Counted from the first letter of the stretch, positions 8,776 to 17,446 are shown. The stretch: 64,000 nt of DNA from an uncultured Bryobacteraceae bacterium (GCA_938027685.1 CALJAM010000015.1:36482-100481), one strand, 5' to 3'. Notes: generated by a model not told the origin, from the sequence alone. Translations and numbers: made by a program.

Positions 8776-8781
8776 TATAAT
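8776..8781 (+). promoter_or_regulatory. TATAAT -10 box upstream of the TonB-C-like gene
   Basis: A perfect TATAAT stands 21 bases before the ATG at 8803. No good -35 element is seen at 17 bp spacing, so this is a partial promoter call. Confidence 0.4.
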
Positions 8782-8802
8782 GAGCCGAGGATCGCGCGCG
8801 CG

Positions 8803-10524
8803 ATGCTGGGGTGGTGGACTCTAATTGCCGAGCTGGGCGCCGCCCGGGCGCGCGCCGTTCCCATCCCCACCTTCCTGCAGGAGTTACGCCTCGAGCGAGA
8901 CCGCCGATGGCCCTGTTTTCTTGTTTCGGGCCTGCTCCACCTGGCGCTGCTCCTACTGCTTCCTGCTTTGGGTGACTGGCTGGAAGCCACACGGCCCGAG
9001 CACTGGGTGCGACGCTACCCTATGTTGCCTTCGGTCGAGATCCGCGTGCCCGAGCGACTTTATTTCGCCGCGAATGCGCGGCCCCTCGGAGGCCGGCGCA
9101 CGGCTGGAGCCAGCGCCCCTCATCGGCGCGGGCCCCAGCCTGAGCAAAAGCTTTCCATCCGCACCGCCGCTCGTCCCGGCCCCGTTCCGCGACGACGCTT
9201 CGAGTTGCCGCGCATACCCGCCCGCCCCGTCGATCAAACCCTCTTGCAACCGGACTTTCCCGCCGACCTGCCCACTCTGGCGCGGCTTTCCCTTCCCGAC
9301 CTGTTTTTCTGGGCCCCGCTACCCACCCACCCTGCCTTCCGGATTCGAAAACCTTTCGTTTCGCCCGGCAGCGCGGAACCCTTCGCCCAGCCGCCGTCCT
9401 TCGACGCGCCGCCACAACTGACGCCGCCCAACTGGGAGACCATGGCATCGGTCATGCAAGCGGCCTCGGCGAGCTCGGCGCCCTCGGATTCCCTACTGCC
9501 GCCCGCAATCAGCTTACCCATCCGTCTGCTCGAGCTGGTGCCCAGGCCGGCAAAGAGCCACCTATCGGTGGAGCGCAACGTCGGCGATCCCCTGAGCGTG
9601 CTAGCGTTGAACCTACGGGTACGCCCCGTACGGGAAGACCTTGTCATCCCCGCCGGCAATCAGCTCGCGCTGAGCGACTCCACGGGGAGCGGCGCCGCGG
9701 GCCAGCGGGCCGGTTGGGAATCGGGCGAACGGGACTCCACAGCGGAAGGCAGGGCCAAGACGGGCGCTCATGGGGCGTCCCCATCTGCCGGGTCTGCGAG
9801 GGAAACCGCCCAAGGCCAGGAATCAGTCATGCGTGCAGGGGGGGCGCACCCAGCGGAACCGGCGCAATATGCTGCTGAGAGTACGCGGGCTTTAGCGCAC
9901 GCCGCAAATACCACAGTTCCCAACCGCGCGCCAAGTGCAGGAGGCGCCGCAGCGGTAGCAGCGTCTGCGCAGTTGACGTCCACGGATGCGCCAGCGCCGC
10001 AGACCATCGCCTCCCCCGCGGATCCGCGGCGCGAGCTCGCGTCGCCGGCCAAGCGCATCGAGCATCCGCCGCACGGCGTGGCCGATGTGGTGGTCGTGCA
10101 ACCGGGCCCCATGGACGGCATGCTCGACAGTAGCGGTGCTCTGTCCGGCCGGCCCGTGTATTCGGTTTACCTGCAGGTGGGCGCGTCCCGCGAGTGGATT
10201 CTTCAGTACTGCGTGCCTGGGGAGGATCAGAGTGTCACCATGACGGGGGGCGTCGTCCGGCTGGCCCAGCCCAGCCCCCTTGTTGCGCCTTACCCTAAGG
10301 TCACCTATTTGCCGACCCTTCAGCGCCGTTCGAACTCCTACCTGTTAATCCACGGCTATTTAGGACCGGATGGCCGTTTGGAAAACCTTCGGGCGTTGCG
10401 GTCTGCGGACCGCGAGGAAGCCGTTGCCGTCCTACCGGTCCTCGAGCAGTGGGAATTTCGGCCTGCCATGCGCGAGGGTCGGCCAGTCCGGGTTGAGATT
10501 CTGCTCGCAATTCCCCGCTCATAA
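8803..10524 (+). CDS. TonB C-terminal-like envelope protein with long Pro/Ala-rich linker
   Basis: The 573-residue protein has one hydrophobic segment near the N-terminus (FLVSGLLHLALLLLLPALGD, about 46-65), then roughly 400 residues of low-complexity Pro/Ala/Arg-rich sequence. A C-terminal domain (about 485-573) contains GYLGPDGRLENLRALRSADR and VLEQWEFRPAMREGRPVRVE, the pattern of TonB C-terminal domains. A TonB-type protein spanning the periplasm is the natural reading. However, no exbB/exbD or TonB-dependent receptor gene is nearby, and the neighbours are a regulator and a CpaE-like gene. It may instead serve the pilus or another envelope machine. Confidence 0.8.
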   Translation: MLGWWTLIAELGAARARAVPIPTFLQELRLERDRRWPCFLVSGLLHLALLLLLPALGDWLEATRPEHWVRRYPMLPSVEIRVPERLYFAANARPLGGRRTAGASAPHRRGPQPEQKLSIRTAARPGPVPRRRFELPRIPARPVDQTLLQPDFPADLPTLARLSLPDLFFWAPLPTHPAFRIRKPFVSPGSAEPFAQPPSFDAPPQLTPPNWETMASVMQAASASSAPSDSLLPPAISLPIRLLELVPRPAKSHLSVERNVGDPLSVLALNLRVRPVREDLVIPAGNQLALSDSTGSGAAGQRAGWESGERDSTAEGRAKTGAHGASPSAGSARETAQGQESVMRAGGAHPAEPAQYAAESTRALAHAANTTVPNRAPSAGGAAAVAASAQLTSTDAPAPQTIASPADPRRELASPAKRIEHPPHGVADVVVVQPGPMDGMLDSSGALSGRPVYSVYLQVGASREWILQYCVPGEDQSVTMTGGVVRLAQPSPLVAPYPKVTYLPTLQRRSNSYLLIHGYLGPDGRLENLRALRSADREEAVAVLPVLEQWEFRPAMREGRPVRVEILLAIPRS

Positions 10525-10565
10525 GGGCCGCCACGGCTCGCCCGTTTGGTCCGCAATTTTGGTAC

Positions 10566-10594
10566 TTGAACCACCAGGTCACCTGTGTTAGGGT
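10566..10594 (+). promoter_or_regulatory. Candidate promoter for the second cpaE-like gene
   Basis: TTGAAC (10566-10571) and TAGGGT (10589-10594) are 17 bp apart. Transcription from here would begin near 10600, which supports the ATG at 10621 as the true start rather than the in-frame codon at 10585. Confidence 0.45.
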
Positions 10595-10620
10595 GTAGGC
10601 AGACCCCGCAGGCGCTTCTC

Positions 10621-11826
10621 ATGGAGTGGCTCATTTTAGCCGTCGTCGCACCCGAGGGGCCGAATAGGCACGGCCTCGCGAGCGCGCTCCGGAACCTGCC
10701 TGTGCGGGTAATTTTCGAACCATGGTTGCCTGTAGATTGGGCAAGCTTCCTCGAGCGACTGGCCCAACTCAATGTGGGCGCCGTCCTCGTGGACTACGAT
10801 CGCTTCGAAGACGAGTTTGCCGAGGTCGCGGCCCGGGTTAAAACGATCCGCCCGCCCGCCCCCGCGGTCGTTGCCGTTTCCGCCCGCGATTCCTCCGTGA
10901 TTGGACGCAGGGCCGGCACGGCCGGGGCGGACGATGTGTTGAGCATTCCCTTCGAAAGGACGCTCGGCCCGTTGCTCGAACGGCTGGCCGCCCAACGACG
11001 CACCGAGCAGGCTTCGGTAGACACGCTGGGCCGCGTGCTGGGATTCGTGGGCGCGCACGGTGGCTGTGGAACCAGCACAACGGCCTCTCTGTTGGCGCTG
11101 GCGCTCAGGCGGGTGACCCAGCGCCCTGTGCTGCTGGCCGACCTGGACGCCAGCGGCGCCATGATCGGGTTCCTCACGGGCGCACGGACGCCCTACTCGC
11201 TTCTGGACGCGGCGGCGAACTTGCACCGGCTGGACTTAAATTACTGGAATGCACTGGTAGCAAAGCACGCCGGCGGCATCGACGTGATCCCTGCCCCGCC
11301 CGAGCCTGCCGAGCTGCGCGGAGCGGATCCTGGGCGCTTGCGCGCCGTGTTACGTTTCCTGCGAACTTGCTACTCCTGGATCGTGGCGGACCTGGGCGAG
11401 GTCTGGGACGGTGCCTGGCTTGACCTGCGGGATGACCTGGATCAACTCTGGGTTATCGCCACGCCGACCCCCGCAGGCATTCATCAGGCGCGCCGAGCTT
11501 GCGCAAAGCTCCGGACTGCCGGTTTCGAGCCTCGCCAATGGCGGCTCCTGATGAACCACGCGGGACGACCGGCCGTGACCGGGGATGAGATCGAATCGCT
11601 GGTGGGCAAGAGGCCCGACGCATGGTTGCCCGAGGACGGGGAACTGAGAGCCGGCGCCGACAGTGATGCTCTCGTCGGGCTTCGCGGCAAGGCTGCCGGG
11701 CGGATGCTCAGGCTGGCGATACGGCTGGCCGGAGTATCCGGTCCGTCCGCCACAGCCGCTCCGACGGTGAGAGCACTCAAGATCCTGCGCCGGGAGGGCT
11801 TGCCTCGCCTGCTTCCGAGGCTTTAA
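10621..11826 (+). CDS. Degenerate CpaE/MinD-like protein, paralogue of the pilus-operon CpaE
   Basis: The 401-residue product matches the architecture of the CpaE encoded at 1632-2807: an atypical receiver-like N-terminal half followed by a MinD/ParA-like fold. Shared segments include GRVLGFVGAHGGCGTSTTAS and LLDAAANLHRLDLNYWNALV, which aligns with VLDAVRNIHRLDASYWKGLV of the first copy. In the deviant Walker A loop the signature lysine is His (about H146) and the second lysine is Ser, so ATP hydrolysis is doubtful. I place the start at ATG 10621, downstream of a promoter-like pair. It lies after the TonB-C-like gene and overlaps the convergent IscU-like gene by 50 bp at its 3' end. Confidence 0.85.
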   Translation: MEWLILAVVAPEGPNRHGLASALRNLPVRVIFEPWLPVDWASFLERLAQLNVGAVLVDYDRFEDEFAEVAARVKTIRPPAPAVVAVSARDSSVIGRRAGTAGADDVLSIPFERTLGPLLERLAAQRRTEQASVDTLGRVLGFVGAHGGCGTSTTASLLALALRRVTQRPVLLADLDASGAMIGFLTGARTPYSLLDAAANLHRLDLNYWNALVAKHAGGIDVIPAPPEPAELRGADPGRLRAVLRFLRTCYSWIVADLGEVWDGAWLDLRDDLDQLWVIATPTPAGIHQARRACAKLRTAGFEPRQWRLLMNHAGRPAVTGDEIESLVGKRPDAWLPEDGELRAGADSDALVGLRGKAAGRMLRLAIRLAGVSGPSATAAPTVRALKILRREGLPRLLPRL

Positions 11827-12175
11827 ACTGCGCAACGACCGCACGAACGGCGTCGACCGCAAGTGCGGCTGCATGCCGTGAGGCGGCGGGCAATCCGCCC
11901 AGTTCCTGCTCCAGCCGAGCCGCATTCAAACCTGAGGCTTCCTTCAGGCTCCTTCCTTCCAACCACTCTGCCACGAGCGAGCCGCAGGCGATCGTCGGCG
12001 GGCATCCCTGCGCCTTGAATCGGGCCTCCACGACGCGCTCATGATCGACGCGAACGGAGAGCTGGAGCACGTCTCCGCAAACGGGGTTTTCGACCCGCAC
12101 GGTCAGTGCCGGCGGCGCGAGCTCACCTGCCTTGGGCAAGTTTCGGAGCCGCTCCAGCAACCGTTCGCCGTACAT
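11777..12175 (-). CDS. IscU/NifU N-terminal-like Fe-S scaffold with a missing third cysteine
   Basis: The 132-residue protein fits the IscU/NifU-N fold. It has NPVCGD (C33, D35), GCPPTIACGS (C58, with an extra C64) and the helix ending SRHAAALAVDAV. In IscU the last motif reads HC; here it is H101-A102, so one of the three classical cluster ligands is absent. Either C64 substitutes or the protein does not build clusters in the standard way. I chose the ATG at 12175, where family similarity begins; an upstream in-frame start at 12265 would add a 30-residue His-rich leader without family resemblance. No iscS, iscA or hscA gene lies nearby. Confidence 0.85.
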   Translation of the reverse strand: MYGERLLERLRNLPKAGELAPPALTVRVENPVCGDVLQLSVRVDHERVVEARFKAQGCPPTIACGSLVAEWLEGRSLKEASGLNAARLEQELGGLPAASRHAAALAVDAVRAVVAQFKASEAGEASPPGAGS

Positions 12176-12180
12176 ACCGG

Positions 12181-12210
12181 TTGTGGTGAAATGAGGTTGC
12201 TTATTATGAT
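12181..12210 (+). promoter_or_regulatory. Candidate promoter for the Nudix gene
   Basis: TTGTGG (12181-12186) and TATGAT (12205-12210) are separated by 18 bp in the short divergent gap between the IscU-like and Nudix genes. Confidence 0.45.
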
Positions 12211-12228
12211 GATGCAAGCCGGGGCCTG

Positions 12229-12654
12229 ATGGGAGCAGCTTCCGTGGGTGTGCAACCGACAACAATCTCAGTGGTCGCAGCCGTGATCGAACGCGACGGG
12301 CGCGTTTTGATCTGTCAGCGTGCGGCGCATGACAGTCATCCGCTGAAGTGGGAGTTCCCCGGCGGCAAAGTGCGGGGCGGCGAGACGCCGGCGGAGGCGC
12401 TGCTTCGCGAGCTCCACGAAGAACTCGGAGTTCGCGCCGAAATTTGCGGTGAACTGACTCGTTATCGCTGGCAATACTCCGGCGCCGATCCGATCGAACT
12501 GGTCTTCTATCGAGCCAGACTGCTCGAAGGCGAGCCGGTAAACCGCGTCTTTGCCCAGATCCGTTGGGAGTCTCCCGCGAAACTGGTCGAGTATGACTTT
12601 TTGGAGGCCGACCGGCAATTCATCCTGGGGCTGGCGGCGCGCACGGAGCGATAG
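12229..12654 (+). CDS. Nudix hydrolase, MutT-like
   Basis: This is a 141-residue pyrophosphohydrolase of the MutT type, likely removing oxidised nucleotides such as 8-oxo-dGTP. The Nudix box is complete: GGKVRGGETPAEALLRELHE followed by ELGV, with the metal-binding REXXEE glutamates present. The preceding EFPGG is typical of MutT, and the overall length fits. The start may be the ATG at 12229 or the GTG at 12244, which has GGGAG eight bases upstream. It is transcribed divergently from the IscU-like gene. Exact substrate cannot be told from sequence. Confidence 0.9.
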   Translation: MGAASVGVQPTTISVVAAVIERDGRVLICQRAAHDSHPLKWEFPGGKVRGGETPAEALLRELHEELGVRAEICGELTRYRWQYSGADPIELVFYRARLLEGEPVNRVFAQIRWESPAKLVEYDFLEADRQFILGLAARTER

Positions 12655-12795
12655 GAGGCCGGCGATTTGCCTCCGCTATCCCCATCGCGCGCGGGGCTTT
12701 CTTATCGGCCAGTCGCCGGAGGCTTCGAGCGGCCGGGGACCTCGGGCGAGAACATCACGGGACATGCGAACCGCGGGCCCCGCCCTGTTAGCGCA

Positions 12796-14187
12796 TCACT
12801 CGGGCGCCGGACGAAAGCCATGACTGTCTTGACGGGCCACGATTTGTAACGCGGCCTCCCTTCCCGAACGCACACAGTCCGGTACTCCGATTCCCTCGTA
12901 GGCGTTTCCTGCCAGCAGAAGGCCCGGCCACAGTGCCAGGCGATCCCGCACCGCCCGAACACGGTCCCGATGACCAACGGTATACTGCGCCATGGATCGC
13001 GGCCAACGGGCCACCCGAACGAAGGACGGCTCGGCGTTTACGTTCAGGATGCGCGCCAGCTCTTCGCGCACGAGGGCTGTGATTTCGCCCTCATCGGATT
13101 CCAACAGCCCGTCGCCGCCCAGGAAGCAGCGCATCAGAAACATTTCCGGGGGCACGCGGTACGCGAACTTACCGCTCACCCACGTACAGGCGACGAGTCC
13201 GCGCCGCTCGCGACCAGGAACCAAGAAGCCGAAGCCCCGCGGCATGCGCGGTAGAACGCTCTTCACATAGCCGAGCGAAACGGTGATGGACGACGTGTAG
13301 GGAATCGTTTCGAGCAGGGTGGCAAGCTCAACGTCGAGGTTACGCAACAGGCGCGCTGCCTCCCAGGCCGGGCACGCCAGCAGCAGGTGCGCGGTCTCCA
13401 GCCATTCGCCATCCACGCGCAGCCGGTATCCGCCTCCTATCCTCTCGACTGTCTTTGCCTCGGCCTGCAGGATCTCCGCCCACCGATCGATGGATTGGGC
13501 AAGCGTCTCGATCAATCGGCCCATGCCGTCGCGCAAAGTTTGAAACAGCGGGCCCAATCTCCGGAAGGCGCCCTTGCGGCGCAGCGCCAGTAGTCCGCGC
13601 GTAAGACTGCCGTAGCGGCGTTCGAGCTCAAGAAACCGCGGCAGCACGGCGGCCACGCCGAGGCGGGAGGGATCGCCGCCGTAAACACCGGCCAGCAGCG
13701 GCTCCGCCAAATAATCCACCGCTTCGCGACCGTAGTGTTCGGCGACGAAGTCAGCGACCGGGCGGTCCTGTCCTGCCCGGCGCGACCGGTGGAACCACTC
13801 CGTCGCCATACGCACCTTGGTGCGCAGGCTCAGCAACGAGGAGGTCGCCACCGGCCACAAACGGGTGGGCACCATCATCATCAGTCCGTCGGGCAGCGGC
13901 CTCAAGCGCCCGCGTTTCAGCACGTAGGTCACGCGCTCATGGTCATTGGAGCCGATGACCTGATCGGCGAGCCCCAGCTCGCGGATCAATTCGAGCGCCC
14001 ACGGTTTTTCGGCCAGGAAGCTGTCCGGTCCCGTCTCCACCAGGCAGCCATGGATTCGCTCGGTCTGGATCACGCCGCCCAGCCGCGGGCTGCGTTCGAC
14101 GAGCGTGAACGGCAATCCCGCGCGCGCCAGTTCGTAGGCAGCCGACAAGCCGGTGATGCCGCCTCCGACGATGATTACCCGTCGCAT
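12796..14187 (-). CDS. hemY: Protoporphyrinogen/coproporphyrinogen oxidase (HemY/HemG flavoprotein type)
   Basis: This FAD enzyme carries out the six-electron oxidation of the porphyrinogen late in haem synthesis. The 463-residue product has the N-terminal dinucleotide fold IIVGGGITGLSAAYELARAG, the following LVERSPRLGG motif, the ETGPDSF segment, and the C-terminal FAD signature LLLAGNAYEGIGVPDCVRSG. Length and motifs match the HemY family. Sequence alone does not separate the protoporphyrin from the coproporphyrin route. ATG 14187 directly abuts the hemH stop (TGAATG), showing close coupling. It is the last gene of the hemE-hemH-hemY run. Confidence 0.93.
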   Translation of the reverse strand: MRRVIIVGGGITGLSAAYELARAGLPFTLVERSPRLGGVIQTERIHGCLVETGPDSFLAEKPWALELIRELGLADQVIGSNDHERVTYVLKRGRLRPLPDGLMMMVPTRLWPVATSSLLSLRTKVRMATEWFHRSRRAGQDRPVADFVAEHYGREAVDYLAEPLLAGVYGGDPSRLGVAAVLPRFLELERRYGSLTRGLLALRRKGAFRRLGPLFQTLRDGMGRLIETLAQSIDRWAEILQAEAKTVERIGGGYRLRVDGEWLETAHLLLACPAWEAARLLRNLDVELATLLETIPYTSSITVSLGYVKSVLPRMPRGFGFLVPGRERRGLVACTWVSGKFAYRVPPEMFLMRCFLGGDGLLESDEGEITALVREELARILNVNAEPSFVRVARWPRSMAQYTVGHRDRVRAVRDRLALWPGLLLAGNAYEGIGVPDCVRSGREAALQIVARQDSHGFRPAPE

Positions 14188-15084
14188 TCAGACCGTTTGG
14201 AGTCCCGCGCGCGCGATCTCCGCCAGCGCCGCGATAAAAGTGGGAGACGCATTCAGCGATTCAGGGCGCAACAGCCGGATGCCGCGCTCGCGCGCGTAGG
14301 TGACGAAATGAATGTCCACGTCGTAAAGGATTTCCAGGTGGTCGGCGACGAAGCCGATGGGCGCCAGCACCGCCTCGCGAACCCGTTCCGCGGCGTAGCG
14401 ATCGAGCACGGATTCGACCGTCGGACCGAGCCAAGGCTCGTCCGTGGCGCCCTGGCTCTGGTATGCGAAATCCCATTGCTCAAGTCCCAGGCGGCGTGCG
14501 ACCGCCGCGGCCGTGGCGCGAGCCTCACGATCGTAGGGATCTCCCGCTTCCAGAATCCGCTCCGGCAGGCTGTGCGCGGTGAACAACACTCGGCGGCCGC
14601 CGGCCAATGGCGCTAGTTTCTCGGCATACGCTTCGACGAGTAACGGGTGATCGTGGAAAGTCCTGGTCCACACGATTTCGGCATTCATGCCGAGGTCCGT
14701 GATCGCTTCCTGAACGCGCCGGTAGTAGAGGCCGATGCTGGCGCGCGAATACTGCGGAGCCAGGCAGATGACGACCAGCCGCTCGATGCCGTCGGCACGG
14801 ATGCGCGCCATGACTTCGCGGATGAACGGCCGCCAGTTGCGCATGGCGAAGTAGACGGGGACGGGGCGACCACACGCGGCCAGCCGGCGCTCGAGTGCTT
14901 CGGCCTGCTCCCGGGTGCGGGCGGTTAGCGGCGAGGCGCCCCCGATGGCTTCGTAACGGCGCCGCAGTTCGGCGCGGAGTTCGGCAGGCGCCGGCCGCCC
15001 TCCGCGGACCAGGTCCAGATACGCATCCAGGTCTTCCATCCGCTCGGGAGCGCCGTGCGCCAGCAGCAGGACAGCCTGCCTCAC
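14188..15084 (-). CDS. hemH: Ferrochelatase
   Basis: HemH inserts ferrous iron into the porphyrin ring (protoporphyrin IX, or coproporphyrin III in the alternative route). The 298 residues include the catalytic His motif TAHSLPER (about 168-175) and the acidic metal-binding motif GFVADHLEILYD, where the conserved Glu is present. The start is GTG 15084 overlapping the hemE stop (GTGA). The product is slightly shorter than typical ferrochelatases (about 320), with no N- or C-terminal extension. It sits between hemE and hemY, which supports the call. Confidence 0.94.
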   Translation of the reverse strand: MRQAVLLLAHGAPERMEDLDAYLDLVRGGRPAPAELRAELRRRYEAIGGASPLTARTREQAEALERRLAACGRPVPVYFAMRNWRPFIREVMARIRADGIERLVVICLAPQYSRASIGLYYRRVQEAITDLGMNAEIVWTRTFHDHPLLVEAYAEKLAPLAGGRRVLFTAHSLPERILEAGDPYDREARATAAAVARRLGLEQWDFAYQSQGATDEPWLGPTVESVLDRYAAERVREAVLAPIGFVADHLEILYDVDIHFVTYARERGIRLLRPESLNASPTFIAALAEIARAGLQTV

Positions 15085-16103
15085 AGCTTGAATTCCCGCA
15101 CGTAGCCGACTACGGCCTTCACATGTTCGACCGGCGTCTCCGGCAGGATGCCATGACCCACGTTGACGATGTGCCCGGGGCGCGAGCCGGTCCGCTTGAG
15201 CAGCTCGTGGACGCGCATCTTGATCTCCGGCAGCGGAGCGAACAGCACCGCAGGGTCGAGGTTACCTTGGATGGCGCAGCGGTAGCTGACGTCCATCCAC
15301 GCCTGATCGATAGGCACGCGCCAATCCACGCCAAGCACATCGCAGCCCACGGCGTGCAGTTCCCGGTAGAAGCCGCCGGCGCCCGTACCGAAGTGGATCA
15401 CGGGGACGCCGCTCGAACGCAGCCGCTCGATCAGGGCGCGCGAGTATGGGGCAACGTAGCGCGAGTAGTCCTCCGGACCCAACGCTCCCACCCAACTGTC
15501 GAAGACCTGAAGGGCGCGCGCGCCGGCGGTCACCTGAAGCAGGCCGAAATCGCCGAGCACGTCCACCAGCTTGCCCATCAGCCGGCGCCACAGCGTTTCG
15601 GCGCAGTACATCATCTGCTTGGTCTTGAGGAAATGGCGCGTCGGACCGCCCTCGATCATGTAGCTGGCGAGCGTGAAAGGCGCGCCGACGAAACCGATGA
15701 CGGGCACGCGACCGGCCAGCGCTTTGACGACCATCTGGATGGCTTCGCCGACGTAGCCCAGGTCCTCGGTGTTCGAGATCGAGAGCGCGTCAATGTCTTC
15801 GGAAGTGCGCACCGGGTTCTCGATGACGGGACCCTCGCCGGCCACATAACTAAGCTTCAGCCCCATGGGCTCGACCGGCAGCAGCAGATCGGCGAAGATG
15901 ATCGCCGCGTCGACATCGAGGATCTCCACCGGCTGGAGGGTGACGGCGGCGGCCAGCTCGGGCGTCTTGCATATTTCCAGCAAACTGTGTTTGGCCCGGA
16001 TGGCGCGGTAGGGTTTCAGGTAACGGCCCGCCTGCCGCATGAACCACACGGGGCGGACATCGGTGGGACGGCGACGGCAGGCATCCAGAAAGCGACTGTT
16101 CAT
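15081..16103 (-). CDS. hemE: Uroporphyrinogen III decarboxylase
   Basis: HemE removes four carboxyl groups from uroporphyrinogen III to give coproporphyrinogen III. The product of about 340 residues has the signature RPVWFMRQAGRYLKPYR at its N-terminus and the second family motif GFVGAPFTLASYMIEGG, plus the C-terminal GNLDPAVLFAP and NVGHGILPETP segments. I set the start at ATG 16103 because it overlaps the apbE stop as ATGA and the resulting N-terminus (MNSRFLDACRRRP) matches the family; a longer in-frame version to 16184 would run inside apbE. It leads the haem trio. Confidence 0.95.
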   Translation of the reverse strand: MNSRFLDACRRRPTDVRPVWFMRQAGRYLKPYRAIRAKHSLLEICKTPELAAAVTLQPVEILDVDAAIIFADLLLPVEPMGLKLSYVAGEGPVIENPVRTSEDIDALSISNTEDLGYVGEAIQMVVKALAGRVPVIGFVGAPFTLASYMIEGGPTRHFLKTKQMMYCAETLWRRLMGKLVDVLGDFGLLQVTAGARALQVFDSWVGALGPEDYSRYVAPYSRALIERLRSSGVPVIHFGTGAGGFYRELHAVGCDVLGVDWRVPIDQAWMDVSYRCAIQGNLDPAVLFAPLPEIKMRVHELLKRTGSRPGHIVNVGHGILPETPVEHVKAVVGYVREFKL

Positions 16104-17098
16104 GGGAGCCACGCGCATTTCAGTTCCGCTGTATCCTCGCACAAGAAGACGCGCAAGTCCTTGGGGCGGTGCCGGGCCGCCCACTGGCGGCCAAGGATGA
16201 AGAAAGGCTTGGTCCAGGCTTCGCTATCGAGCGTCCGGGGAGCAACCACGGAGACCGAGACGACGCCCTCGGCAGGGTAGCCGGTCCGCGGATCCATGAT
16301 GTGGCTGTAAGTCTTCCCGGCGGCGACGAAGAACTTCTCGTAGCTGCCGGAGGTGGATATGGAGCAATTCTTCAGGCGCAGCGTTTCGATCGTTTGCGTC
16401 TCGTCACGCGGATGCCGGATGCGCACCTCCCAACCTTCCGGATCTCCGGGCGGTGCGCCGAGCCCGTAAATGCTCGACCCGGAAGCGGAGACCAAGGCCG
16501 TGTGCACGCCATGCTCCTTGAGAATGGCGACCATGCGATCCACGGCATAGCCTTTCCCAATGCCGCCCGGATCCAGCTCGACGCCCGGCTCGGTGAAGCG
16601 GACCGTCCTTTGCTCGCGATCGAGCAGGAGGCGTCGGTAACCCACCTTAGCCAGCGCCGCCTTGACTTCCTCGGGCGAGGGCAGGCGACCCGTGCCCCGG
16701 TAAAAGCCCCAGACTTTCATCAGCGGCCCGACCGTGATGTCGAAGGTCCCCTCGCTGGCGCGGCTGTACTCGACGCAGGCAGCCAGCAGATCGAAAAGCT
16801 CGTCGCTGACGCGGACCGGGCGTTCGCCGGCTTCGCGGTTCAAGCGGCTCAACTCGCTGCCAGGACGGTAGTTCGAAAGCATGCGCTCCAGGCGGCGAAC
16901 TTCGGCGAAGGCGGCGTCGGCGGCAGCTTCCAGTCGCTCGCGGTCCTCGCCGTAGAGCGCCACCGTGAAGGTGGTGCCCATGGCGTCCTGGCTCGCCTCC
17001 AGCCGAAGAAGGTCCTGGGCAGGCGTGCTCGCGGCGAGCGCGAACAGCAGCAGAAGCGCCGCCGGCGGGCCCGACCGACGGCGGGCATCAGGCTTCAT
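16100..17098 (-). CDS. apbE: FAD:protein FMN transferase (ApbE family), exported
   Basis: ApbE attaches FMN covalently to threonine residues of periplasmic or membrane redox proteins such as Nqr/Rnf subunits. The product of about 332 residues starts with a signal peptide (ALLLLFALAASTPAQ), then shows MGTTFTVALYG, the FDITVGPLMKVWGF motif, the core PGGIGKGYAVDRM and the segment SISTSGSYEKFF followed by HIMDPRTGYP. The start is ATG 17098, overlapping the rbfA stop as ATGA; a longer in-frame reading to 17266 lies inside rbfA and would hide the signal peptide. Its position between rbfA and hemE is unusual. No flavinylation target gene is seen in the window. Confidence 0.92.
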   Translation of the reverse strand: MKPDARRRSGPPAALLLLFALAASTPAQDLLRLEASQDAMGTTFTVALYGEDRERLEAAADAAFAEVRRLERMLSNYRPGSELSRLNREAGERPVRVSDELFDLLAACVEYSRASEGTFDITVGPLMKVWGFYRGTGRLPSPEEVKAALAKVGYRRLLLDREQRTVRFTEPGVELDPGGIGKGYAVDRMVAILKEHGVHTALVSASGSSIYGLGAPPGDPEGWEVRIRHPRDETQTIETLRLKNCSISTSGSYEKFFVAAGKTYSHIMDPRTGYPAEGVVSVSVVAPRTLDSEAWTKPFFILGRQWAARHRPKDLRVFLCEDTAELKCAWLP

Positions 17099-17439
17099 TC
17101 CGGCTCCACCGGCTCGCCGCCGGTCAAGAGCTCGTCCGCCTTGTCGGAGTCTGCCTCCGCCTGGAAGTGAAATTCGGGAATTCTCCATATTCGCAGCCGT
17201 CCAGCCAATTCCCGCCGAATCCAATGCCGGGCGCCTTCGAGCGCTTCCAGCGCCGCCTGCCGGCATGCCCCACCTCCGGCGGCGGCCACGCGTACGTCGG
17301 CACGTCGCAGGTCGCGGCTGAGCGCCACGCGGGTGACCGTTACGCCCGCCACGCGCGGGTCGCCCATCTCGAAGCCGATAAGCTCCGCCAGTTCCTGTCG
17401 CAGCGCTTCCGCAACCCTGGCCGTACGCCGCGCATCCAT
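17095..17439 (-). CDS. rbfA: Ribosome-binding factor A
   Basis: RbfA assists late maturation of the 30S subunit at the 5' end of 16S rRNA. The 114-residue protein shows the KH-like fold pattern: RVAEALRQELAELIGFEMGD, then VTVTRVALSRDLRRADV and the GARHWIRRELAGRLRIWRIP segment that corresponds to the conserved LR.PEL.F region. It lies in the usual nusA-infB-rbfA order, with DUF503 between infB and rbfA as in many bacteria. The C-terminal overlap with apbE suggests coupling. Confidence 0.93.
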   Translation of the reverse strand: MDARRTARVAEALRQELAELIGFEMGDPRVAGVTVTRVALSRDLRRADVRVAAAGGGACRQAALEALEGARHWIRRELAGRLRIWRIPEFHFQAEADSDKADELLTGGEPVEPE

Positions 17440-17446
17440 CTTCGCC

